NCBI GenBank assembly: GCA_029861675.1
Contig: JAOTYV010000328.1
Span: forward strand, 1-5,027
Direction: 5' to 3'
Source: Alphaproteobacteria bacterium
GTDB lineage: Bacteria > Pseudomonadota > Alphaproteobacteria > UBA8366
DNA: 5,027 nucleotides
Shown: positions 1 through 5,027 of the stretch, piece by piece
Layout of the letters: each line of letters begins with the position of its first letter
Position numbering within the stretch: the first letter of the stretch is position 1
Program-made: the position numbers and the translations under genes
Notes under the pieces: model-generated
What the model saw: the letters and a program-made list of their open reading frames with translations, nothing else
What the model was told of the DNA's origin: nothing
Databases searched by the model: none

Positions 1-2
1 TC

Positions 3-917
3 GCGTTCCGTCTCAAAGGCAGAGCGGCCACCGCGACGGCGCGGCGCGAAGTGATTCTAGCGAGCGGCGCGGTCGCGTCGCCGCAGCTCCTGCAGCTCTC
101 GGGCATCGGTCCCGGCGATGTGCTGCAACGCTTCGGCATTCCGGTGCGCCACGCGCTGGCGGGCGTTGGCGAGAACTTGCAAGACCATCTCCAGGTGCGC
201 CTCGCCTTCAAGGTGCGCAACACCGAGACGCTGAACGAACGGGCGAACAGCCTGATCGGCCGGATCGGCATGGGACTCGAATACTTTCTGCTGCGGCGCG
301 GGCCGCTCACCATGGCGCCGAGCCAACTCGGCGGTTTCGCCAAGTCGGACCCGGGACGCGAGACGCCCAATTTGCAGTACCACGTGCAGCCGCTCAGTCT
401 GGAACGGTTCGGCGACCCGCTGCACTCCTTCCCCGCCTTTACCGCGTCGGTGTGCAACCTCCGGCCGGAAAGCCGCGGCCACATCCGCATCAAGAGCCCG
501 GACGCATCGGCCGCGCCCGAGATCAAGCCCAATTACCTGTCGGCGCCGGCCGACCGGCAGGTGGCGGCGCAGGCGATCCGGCTCACCCGGCAAATCTGTG
601 CCGCACCCGCGATGGCCCGGTTCGAGCCCGAGGAGTTCAAGCCCGGTCCCCATATCGCCAGCGATGAAGACCTCGCCCGCGCGGCCGGCGACATCGCGAC
701 CACCATCTTCCATCCCGTCGGCACCGCCCGGATGGGCCGGGACGACCGCGCCGTCGTCGACGAACGTCTGCGGGTGCACGGTATCGCGGGATTGCGGGTC
801 GCCGATGCATCGGTAATGCCCAGCATCACGTCGGGCAACACCAACGCGCCGACCATCATGATCGCCGAAAAAGCGAGCGACATGATCAAGGAAGATTGGC
901 GGCACGGAGCAAGTTAG
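3..917 (+). CDS. GMC-family FAD-dependent oxidoreductase, C-terminal part (start lies before the window)
   Basis: This is the C-terminal ~304 codons of a glucose-methanol-choline oxidoreductase, a family of flavoenzymes that oxidise alcohols or choline-like substrates to aldehydes. The frame is open from the first bases, and the protein sense before the GTG at 51 (AFRLKGR...ARREVILASGA) already matches the family, so that GTG is internal. The second GMC signature is at about 60-116 (ASGAVASPQLLQLSGIGP). The substrate-binding domain follows. The C-terminal catalytic block is complete: the active-site His is in FHPVGTARMG (His codon 711-713), and the second catalytic residue lies in the SGNTNAPT segment (834-854). 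The usual RVADASVMP strand lies between them. The FAD-binding N-terminus is off-window; the usual family length is about 530-560 residues. Family membership is secure, but the substrate (choline, polyethylene glycol, aliphatic alcohol or other) cannot be told from this half. The gene ends 206 bp before the next start on the same strand. Confidence 0.95.
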   Translation, partial: AFRLKGRAATATARREVILASGAVASPQLLQLSGIGPGDVLQRFGIPVRHALAGVGENLQDHLQVRLAFKVRNTETLNERANSLIGRIGMGLEYFLLRRGPLTMAPSQLGGFAKSDPGRETPNLQYHVQPLSLERFGDPLHSFPAFTASVCNLRPESRGHIRIKSPDASAAPEIKPNYLSAPADRQVAAQAIRLTRQICAAPAMARFEPEEFKPGPHIASDEDLARAAGDIATTIFHPVGTARMGRDDRAVVDERLRVHGIAGLRVADASVMPSITSGNTNAPTIMIAEKASDMIKEDWRHGAS

Positions 918-946
918 GGCAATCCCGCGGCGGCAAATTTTCAAGA

Positions 947-988
947 GCCGCAACCAGCCAATTTGGCGATCCCGCTCTGGTTCCCGGC
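947..988 (+). terminator. Weak hairpin after the oxidoreductase gene, possible terminator
   Basis: AACCAG (952-957) can pair with CTGGTT (977-982), and the flanking GCCG (947-950) with CGGC (985-988), leaving small bulges. A short inverted repeat, GCCAA/TTGGC (957-967), sits inside. The structure starts 30 bp after the oxidoreductase stop. It is followed by an A-rich stretch, not a run of T, so it is not a classical intrinsic terminator. It could instead protect the 3' end of the mRNA or be chance in GC-rich DNA. Confidence 0.25.
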
Positions 989-1030
989 AAAATAATAGTG
1001 TTAAGCTTTTAACCGGCGCAAATTACGCGC

Positions 1031-1059
1031 CCAACGCGCACCCGAATGACGCCTATAAT
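1031..1059 (+). promoter_or_regulatory. Candidate sigma-70-type promoter for the substrate-binding protein gene
   Basis: A perfect TATAAT -10 hexamer lies at 1054-1059, 64 bp before the ATG at 1124. The hexamer 17 bp upstream (1031-1036, CCAACG) matches TTGACA poorly, so the promoter may need an activator or rest on the -10 alone. An AT-rich stretch at about 989-1012 could act as an upstream element. This is the best promoter in the 206-bp gap, and an independent promoter fits a gene closed by its own terminator. The call rests on motif matching only. Confidence 0.4.
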
Positions 1060-1109
1060 GGCGGTCGCGGGTAGCCGAAAACAAAAAACTATTTGTGTCA
1101 AATCATAAT

Positions 1110-1115
1110 GGGAGG
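1110..1115 (+). promoter_or_regulatory. Ribosome binding site of the substrate-binding protein gene
   Basis: GGGAGG is a strong Shine-Dalgarno match. It stands 8 bases before the ATG at 1124. It fixes that start, which also opens directly into a good signal peptide. Confidence 0.8.
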
Positions 1116-1123
1116 CACCAAGA

Positions 1124-1603
1124 ATGCTACAGCTATCATCGAATTTGCTGAAACGCATCCTGCTGAGCGTCATCATCGCGTTCGGCATGATCGGCACAGT
1201 TTTCGCCGCGGAGACACCGGTTCGCGGCGGCATGCTGAACTACGTGGTCGGCAGCAAGATCCCCTCATACGACGGTCACAAGGAAACGACCTTCGGGATG
1301 ATTCATCCAATCCGGCCGTTCTATAGCCTGCTGCTCCGGGTCAACCCGGACAATCCGCAATCTCCGACGGACATCATTTGCGACGTGTGCGAATCCTACA
1401 AACTCAGCTCGGACGGCAAGGACTATATTTTCAAGCTGAAACAGAACGTAAAATTCCATGACGGCACGCCGATGACGTCGGCGGACATAAAGGCGACGTT
1501 GGACAAGATCATCTTTCCGCCGGAAGGCATTCCGAGTTCACGCAAGCAATGGTACTCGGTCGTCGCCGCGGTCGAAGCGCCCGGCAATACGAACTCGTCG
1601 TAA
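1124..1603 (+). CDS. N-terminal fragment of the substrate-binding protein (signal peptide and first lobe)
   Basis: This is the part readable from the strong ribosome binding site as the sequence stands: 159 codons, of which about the first 153 are native. It carries the signal peptide and the family signature. The last six residues (GNTNSS) come from the shifted frame and have no family counterpart. Alone it would be exported as an incomplete binding lobe and is unlikely to fold or bind solute. It is the same locus as the full-length frameshifted entry. Confidence 0.8.
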   Translation: MLQLSSNLLKRILLSVIIAFGMIGTVFAAETPVRGGMLNYVVGSKIPSYDGHKETTFGMIHPIRPFYSLLLRVNPDNPQSPTDIICDVCESYKLSSDGKDYIFKLKQNVKFHDGTPMTSADIKATLDKIIFPPEGIPSSRKQWYSVVAAVEAPGNTNSS

Positions 1604-2754
1604 AGATGAAGCGGCCATTGGCGGCAATGGTCGGCGCGCTCGCCTCGCCGTTCAACTTCATCTATTCGAAGAAGGATCTGGATACGCACGGCTATCGCTG
1701 GCATCAAAAGAACATCAACGGAACCGGCGCATTCAAACTCGTCCAGCATCAACCCGGCGCCTTTATGGAAGGCGGGCGTTTCAAAGACTTCCACGTCAAG
1801 GGGCAACCCTATCTCGACGGCTTCAAGGCGATTTCCGCGCCTAAGATGTCGGTAAGGCTGCAGGCCATTCGCGGCAATCGTGCCGCCATCGAGTTCCGTG
1901 GTTTCCCGCCGAAAGCGCGCGACGATCTGGTTCGTGCCCTGGGCAAGAAAATCCGCGTCCAGGAAAGCGACTGGAACATCGTGATGGGCTTCAACGCCAA
2001 TCAGAAGATCAAGCGGTTCAAGGATCCCCGCGTGCGCCAGGCGCTTTCTTATTCGATGGATCGATGGGGTGGCTCCAAATACCTCTCGAAGATCGCCCTC
2101 GTGAAGACCGTTGGCGGTCTGGTTTTCCCGAAGCATCCCTTGGCGGCCAAGAAGAAATGGTTGCAGGACAACATTCCGGGCTTCCACCCGAACGTCAAAG
2201 CGAACCGTGCCAAGGCGGCCAAGCTGCTGGCCGAGGCCGGTTACGGGCCCAAAAATCCGCTTAAGGTCACGCTATGGAACCGCGCCGTCGACCAGCCCTA
2301 TAAGGTTGTCGGCACGTGGTATATCGACCAATGGCGCAAGACCGGTATCGATGCCGATCAGAAGGTCGTGCCGTCCGGACCGTGGTATGCGGGTCTCCGC
2401 AAGACCAAGGATTTCGACGTCTGCACGTCGTTCATTTCCGCGTCAATTGTCAACCCGACCATCGACGTCTCGAAGTGGCTCCTAAACGCGGGCGCCAATT
2501 ATGCCTATCACGAAGACAAGAAGACGGACGATTTGTATTACGACATGCTGTATGAAGCCGACGCCAAGAAGCAGTACACGAAGATGCGTGCCTACGAGAA
2601 ACACGTCATCGGCAGCCAGTCGCATTTCGCCGCCGTCATGTGGTGGAACAAGATCAATCCGCACCGGGCCTACGTGAAGGGATGGAACATCGCGCCGAGC
2701 CATTATCTCAATCAGGCGCTCGACCGCGTATGGATCGATCCTAAACTGCGATAA
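1549..2754 (+). CDS. C-terminal fragment of the substrate-binding protein (most of the SBP_bac_5 domain)
   Basis: This frame carries the remaining ~389 residues of the binding domain up to the TAA at 2752-2754. The first ~12 codons after the ATG at 1549 (MVLGRRRGRSAR) are read out of the native frame and match nothing in the family; homologous sequence begins at QYELVVKM (about 1585). If it is translated at all, the ATG at 1606 is attractive because it lies two bases after the TAA of the N-terminal fragment, so terminating ribosomes could restart there. Such a product would lack a signal peptide and stay in the cytoplasm. It is the same locus as the full-length frameshifted entry. Confidence 0.75.
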   Translation: MVLGRRRGRSARQYELVVKMKRPLAAMVGALASPFNFIYSKKDLDTHGYRWHQKNINGTGAFKLVQHQPGAFMEGGRFKDFHVKGQPYLDGFKAISAPKMSVRLQAIRGNRAAIEFRGFPPKARDDLVRALGKKIRVQESDWNIVMGFNANQKIKRFKDPRVRQALSYSMDRWGGSKYLSKIALVKTVGGLVFPKHPLAAKKKWLQDNIPGFHPNVKANRAKAAKLLAEAGYGPKNPLKVTLWNRAVDQPYKVVGTWYIDQWRKTGIDADQKVVPSGPWYAGLRKTKDFDVCTSFISASIVNPTIDVSKWLLNAGANYAYHEDKKTDDLYYDMLYEADAKKQYTKMRAYEKHVIGSQSHFAAVMWWNKINPHRAYVKGWNIAPSHYLNQALDRVWIDPKLR

Positions 2755-2774
2755 CCCAAAACGATCAAGGCTAT

Positions 2775-2809
2775 GCCCTGTCCCGCAGTTAGGGACAGGG
2801 CTATTTTTT
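2775..2809 (+). terminator. Strong rho-independent terminator of the substrate-binding protein gene
   Basis: A perfect 10-bp stem, GCCCTGTCCC (2775-2784) against GGGACAGGGC (2792-2801), has a 7-base loop (GCAGTTA) and is followed by TATTTTTT (2802-2809). It begins 20 bp after the stop codon at 2754. It closes the transcription unit and separates it from the phosphatase gene. Confidence 0.93.
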
Positions 2810-2862
2810 CGTTTGGACGCGCCGAAGTTCCACTGAAAGAGCCGATCAAACGTCACGCGGCA

Positions 2863-2902
2863 CGATTGGCGGTGCTCGAACCCGGCCGCATTCTCGATTG
2901 GC
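2863..2902 (+). repeat. 8-bp direct repeat CGATTGGC, 32 bp apart
   Basis: CGATTGGC occurs at 2863-2870 and again at 2895-2902. The 32-bp period is close to three turns of the helix, which would place both copies on the same DNA face. The second copy overlaps the candidate -35 of the phosphatase promoter. An operator is possible, but chance is not excluded for an 8-mer. Confidence 0.35.
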
Positions 2903-2927
2903 CGGACCGCCGTGCGACCGCTATAGT
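2898..2927 (+). promoter_or_regulatory. Candidate promoter for the PAP2 phosphatase gene
   Basis: TTGGCC (2898-2903) and TATAGT (2922-2927) are separated by 18 bp and match the sigma-70 consensus at 4 of 6 and 5 of 6 bases. Transcription from here would give a 5' leader of about 140 bases before the ATG at 3076. The -35 lies inside the second copy of an 8-bp direct repeat (CGATTGGC at 2863-2870 and 2895-2902), so a regulator could act there. The call rests on motif matching only. Confidence 0.4.
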
Positions 2928-3003
2928 GTCGCCATAAGCAATGCGGTAGGCTTGCCGCGGCGCAACGCGTTGGCCATCCCCGGGGGCCGGCACGAAAGAA
3001 AGC

Positions 3004-3026
3004 GCGCATCGAGGCGGACGATGCGC
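3004..3026 (+). other. Hairpin in the untranslated leader of the phosphatase gene
   Basis: GCGCATCG (3004-3011) and CGATGCGC (3019-3026) form a perfect 8-bp stem around a 7-base loop (AGGCGGA). The hairpin ends 49 bases before the ATG at 3076. No T run follows on the + strand, so it is not an intrinsic terminator. It could shape the leader or the mRNA 5' end. The rest of the 2810-3075 gap holds only short palindromes (CAACGCGTTG at 2963-2972, CCCCGGGG at 2978-2985) and no supported gene. Confidence 0.45.
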
Positions 3027-3075
3027 AATGACACGGGGACAGGGGGCAAAAGCCAATAACAATAAAAATTAAACG

Positions 3076-4323
3076 ATGAAATTATTCACGATCATACTAA
3101 CCGGTGCATGTTGCCTGGGCGCCAGCGCAACGGCATCGGGCGCGGATCGCCCGCGAACAAGCGAAAATGGTCTTCGTATCGCGCAAGCGTCTTCCCAATA
3201 CACACCGCTCTATGTCCCGACGGCAACCGGCGTACGGCGCATTCCGTCGCGCGCCGAGGGATCCGGCTACACCTATAAATCAGCCTATGACAGCGCATCC
3301 GATGCGACGCCGCGCGCACCGGAAAGGCGGCCGTCGAATCCGCGGTTGCAACCGCCGCCGCCTAAAGCCAAGGGGTCGGTGGCGCCCGGTTTCTCGCTGC
3401 ACGGCATGACCAAACGCCCGGTGCCCGCAGGCGACGCCAAATCGCGCATACCGGCGCCAAACACCCGCACCTTTCACCGCGCCGGCGATACCCTAAAACC
3501 GGCGGCGGCACCCGACACATCGGACGATCCGAAGCCGCGAACGCTCGCCAACTACAAACAAGGCGTCTATGCGCTCGAGAAAGATTACTACCTGAGCTAC
3601 CCGCTCAATATCTGGCGTATGTTCACCGCGCCGGCGCGCTTCGACGCCAAGGATTGGTGGGTCGCCGCCGGTCTCGCCGGCGCCACGGGTATCTTCCTGG
3701 TGCTGGATAAGGAAATTCGCGATTTCTGGCAAGATGACATCCGCAGCGGAACCAGCGATGACGTCTTCGACGTTCTCAACGCCTTCGGCAACGTACGATA
3801 CATGGGCGCCTTGTCGCTCGGCACCTACGCCATCGCGGAAGCGATCGACACAGCCGGCATCGCCGATGCCAAGCGGGAAAAAGCGCTCGGTCTCATGGCC
3901 ATCGAAAGTATCGCGCTGGCCCAGGGCATCACATTCAGTCTGAAATGGATCAGTGGCCGCGACCGACCGAACAAGACCGACAACCGTTTTGAATTCAACG
4001 GACCCGGCAACGGCACCAACCAGGCGTTTCCCTCGGGCCATGCCACGGTCGCCTTTGCGCTCGCCACCACGATTTCCGAAGTCTATGGCGAGACCAGCCC
4101 GTGGGTGCCATGGGTTACCTACCCCATTGCCGTCGGCTCTGCGCTGGCGCGCGTCGACAAGAACAAGCACTGGGCGTCGGATGTCTTCGTCGGCGGCCTT
4201 GTCGGGTATTTCGTCGCCAAGACGGTGGTCAAGTACAACCCCTTCCTGGAGAAGCGGAACATCACCCTGCGGCCGCTCAATTCAGTCGACGGACCCGGCA
4301 TGTCGATCGTCCGCCGTTTCTGA
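3076..4323 (+). CDS. PAP2-superfamily phosphatase with signal peptide and proline-rich linker
   Basis: A 415-residue membrane-associated phosphatase of the type 2 phosphatidic acid phosphatase (PAP2/acid phosphatase) superfamily, which removes phosphate from lipid or soluble phosphates through a His nucleophile. All three motifs are present: C1 KWISGRDRP (residues 290-298), C2 PSGH (319-322) and C3 ARVDKNKHWASD (358-369), with His322, His365 and Asp369 as expected catalytic residues. The first Ser of C3 is Ala here, a tolerated change. Residues 1 to ~23 look like a Sec signal peptide, which supports the ATG at 3076. Residues ~25-155 are low-complexity and rich in Pro, Arg and Ala (four Pro in a row at 93-96), probably an exported disordered linker. 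Hydrophobic stretches near 194-212, 243-257, 270-290, 323-337, 345-358 and 370-386 fit membrane helices. No Shine-Dalgarno lies in the usual place before the ATG. The substrate (undecaprenyl pyrophosphate, lipid A, phosphatidate or other) cannot be assigned. The 3' end overlaps the convergent epimerase gene. Confidence 0.93.
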   Translation: MKLFTIILTGACCLGASATASGADRPRTSENGLRIAQASSQYTPLYVPTATGVRRIPSRAEGSGYTYKSAYDSASDATPRAPERRPSNPRLQPPPPKAKGSVAPGFSLHGMTKRPVPAGDAKSRIPAPNTRTFHRAGDTLKPAAAPDTSDDPKPRTLANYKQGVYALEKDYYLSYPLNIWRMFTAPARFDAKDWWVAAGLAGATGIFLVLDKEIRDFWQDDIRSGTSDDVFDVLNAFGNVRYMGALSLGTYAIAEAIDTAGIADAKREKALGLMAIESIALAQGITFSLKWISGRDRPNKTDNRFEFNGPGNGTNQAFPSGHATVAFALATTISEVYGETSPWVPWVTYPIAVGSALARVDKNKHWASDVFVGGLVGYFVAKTVVKYNPFLEKRNITLRPLNSVDGPGMSIVRRF

Positions 4324-5027
4324 CCGCGCCAACTCATCGCGCAGCCCGTCCGCGACCGTATAGCGCGGAACGACACCCAAATCGCTCTGCATACGGCTGA
4401 TATCGACCCGCAACCCGCTTTCCGAATCACCGCTGAATGTCGCCGTACCGGCATTCGGCGCAACGCTGCGAATGGCTTCGTAGAATTGCATAAGGCTGAT
4501 GTAATTCGAGAGCGGCCCAGCCACGTTATAAACCGCGTATCCCGGCGTCGGACGCCGTATCGCCTCGATCGTCGCGGCCGCCGCGTCCTTTACATAGGTG
4601 TATTGGAAGCATTCTTCCCCGCTTGCGCCGGTTATATGCGCGGGCCTGCCCCACAGGGTCTGCTTGAGTTCGTGGCGCAAGGCCGACATGCCCTTGTTCT
4701 TGACCGGTCCGCCAGGGCCGAAGACGCCGCCATAGCGCACGGCGACGAAATCCAAGCCATGCAGCATGCGGTAGCGTTCGCCGAGGGCCTCGCCCATCAG
4801 CTTTGTTTGGCCATAGAGTTTAACCGGCGTCGCCGGCAGCGTGTCTTCCGAGAAAACCACCGCGCCGTTGCCATAGACAGCAATGCTGCTGCCGAAAACG
4901 AACCGGCGCACGCCCGCCTGGCGGGCCGCCCGCAGCAGATTGAGCGTGCCATTTACATTCACGGCAACCGCGTTGTCCGGTTCCGTTTCGCAATCGTATT
5001 GCAGGAACGCGGCCAGGTGGATGACTC
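4282..5027 (-). CDS. NAD(P)-dependent epimerase/dehydratase (extended SDR), C-terminal part (start lies beyond the window)
   Basis: This is the C-terminal ~247 codons of an extended short-chain dehydrogenase/reductase of the nucleotide-sugar epimerase/dehydratase type. The frame is open to the window edge: before the internal GTG at 4960-4962 the protein already reads VIHLAAFLQYDCETEPDNAVA, a typical family segment, so the true start and the GxxGxxG nucleotide-binding loop are off-window to the right. Family features seen are NVNGTLNLLRAA, the strand FVFGSSIAVYG with the active-site Ser region (4885-4890), the catalytic YGQTK pair (Tyr codon 4813-4815, Lys 4801-4803), VRYGGVFGPG, and the substrate-domain segments YTYVKDAAAA and YNVAGP. 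The TGA stop is at 4282-4284. The family includes UDP-glucose/galactose 4-epimerases, dTDP-glucose dehydratases and reductases of other substrates; nothing here fixes which. It converges on the phosphatase gene with a 42-bp coding overlap and no terminator between them. Confidence 0.92.
   Translation of the reverse strand, partial: VIHLAAFLQYDCETEPDNAVAVNVNGTLNLLRAARQAGVRRFVFGSSIAVYGNGAVVFSEDTLPATPVKLYGQTKLMGEALGERYRMLHGLDFVAVRYGGVFGPGGPVKNKGMSALRHELKQTLWGRPAHITGASGEECFQYTYVKDAAAATIEAIRRPTPGYAVYNVAGPLSNYISLMQFYEAIRSVAPNAGTATFSGDSESGLRVDISRMQSDLGVVPRYTVADGLRDELARSETADDRHAGSVD

Larger units (their letters stand above)
1124..2754 (+). pseudogene. Frameshifted ABC-transporter substrate-binding protein, family 5 (peptide/nickel/opine type)
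   Basis: Two overlapping frames together encode one family 5 solute-binding protein of about 543 residues, a normal length for the family. Such proteins bind oligopeptides, opines, nickel complexes or similar solutes in the periplasm and deliver them to an ABC permease. Residues 1-28 form a Sec signal peptide (Lys-Arg, hydrophobic core, VFA before AET). The family signature region is at residues ~90-114 (SSDGKDYIFKLKQNVKFHDG), and later blocks include NGTGAFKL, RVRQALSYSMDRWGGSKYLSKIA and WYIDQWRKTGI. Frame 2 stops with TAA at 1601-1603, while homologous sequence resumes in frame 1 at about 1582-1585. One added base near 1580-1585 would give VEAP-x-QYELVVKMKRPLAAM, which fits the family without a gap. 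No canonical slippery heptamer is present. The cause is therefore a real one-base deletion (a recently inactivated gene) or a sequencing/assembly error in the GCGCCCGG tract. Everything else is intact, which favours a recent event or an error. No permease or ATPase gene adjoins it, so the substrate is unknown. Confidence 0.9.

Noticed and set aside
57..953. Long minus-strand open frame (298 codons) opposite the oxidoreductase gene
   Set aside because: It is antisense to a clearly homologous GMC gene. Its translation is Arg/Gly/Ala-rich with no recognisable domain, as expected for a shadow frame in GC-rich DNA.
1571..1606. Programmed -1 frameshift in the binding-protein gene
   Set aside because: There is no X XXY YYZ slippery heptamer in the right frame, and family 5 binding proteins are not known to use recoding. 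Mutation or sequence error is simpler.
2963..2985. Short palindromes CAACGCGTTG and CCCCGGGG in the phosphatase leader
   Set aside because: They are perfect but short and lack hairpin loops. They are expected by chance in GC-rich DNA and are not supported as operators without conservation.
2482..3009. Minus-strand open frame (175 codons) running through the terminator and the gap after the binding-protein gene
   Set aside because: It runs antisense over the end of the binding-protein gene and across the terminator, has no ribosome binding site and shows no domain. It is a shadow.
3076..3150. Lipoprotein signal (lipobox) in the phosphatase N-terminus
   Set aside because: The cysteines at residues 12-13 are preceded by TGA and GAC, which do not fit the L-[AST]-[GA]-C pattern. 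An ordinary Sec signal peptide ending near SGA fits better.
3493..4170. Minus-strand open frame (225 codons) opposite the phosphatase domain
   Set aside because: It is antisense to the PAP2 catalytic motifs and has no recognisable domain. It is a shadow.

Overview
The window is GC-rich DNA, probably from an alphaproteobacterium. This is inferred from the base composition and from the resemblance of the GMC oxidoreductase and family 5 solute-binding protein to alphaproteobacterial relatives; no database search was possible. It holds two complete gene loci, one of them frameshifted, and two genes cut by the window edges. There are no RNA genes, insertion sequences, integrases or CRISPR arrays.

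Layout, left to right: (1) the C-terminal ~304 codons of a GMC-family FAD-dependent oxidoreductase (+ strand, start off-window). (2) A 206-bp gap with a weak hairpin after the oxidoreductase and a TATAAT-box promoter candidate. (3) A single-gene locus for a periplasmic ABC-transporter substrate-binding protein of family 5 (peptide/nickel/opine type). One base is missing near 1580-1585, which splits it into an N-terminal piece with the signal peptide and a C-terminal piece with the rest of the binding domain. (4) A very clear rho-independent terminator about 20 bp after its stop. (5) A ~265-bp gap with a promoter candidate, a direct repeat and hairpins. (6) A PAP2-superfamily phosphatase with signal peptide, long proline-rich linker and an intact three-motif catalytic domain. 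(7) On the minus strand, the C-terminal ~247 codons of an NAD-dependent epimerase/dehydratase (extended SDR), whose 3' end overlaps the phosphatase gene tail to tail by 42 bp.

The genes do not look like one pathway. The substrate-binding protein has its own promoter candidate and terminator and no permease or ATPase beside it. The phosphatase and the epimerase could both serve envelope lipid or glycan metabolism, but they are convergent, so there is no operon evidence. I see no new multi-gene system here. The points most worth checking are the frameshift in the binding protein, the 42-bp convergent coding overlap, and the phosphatase's unusual N-terminal region and translation start.
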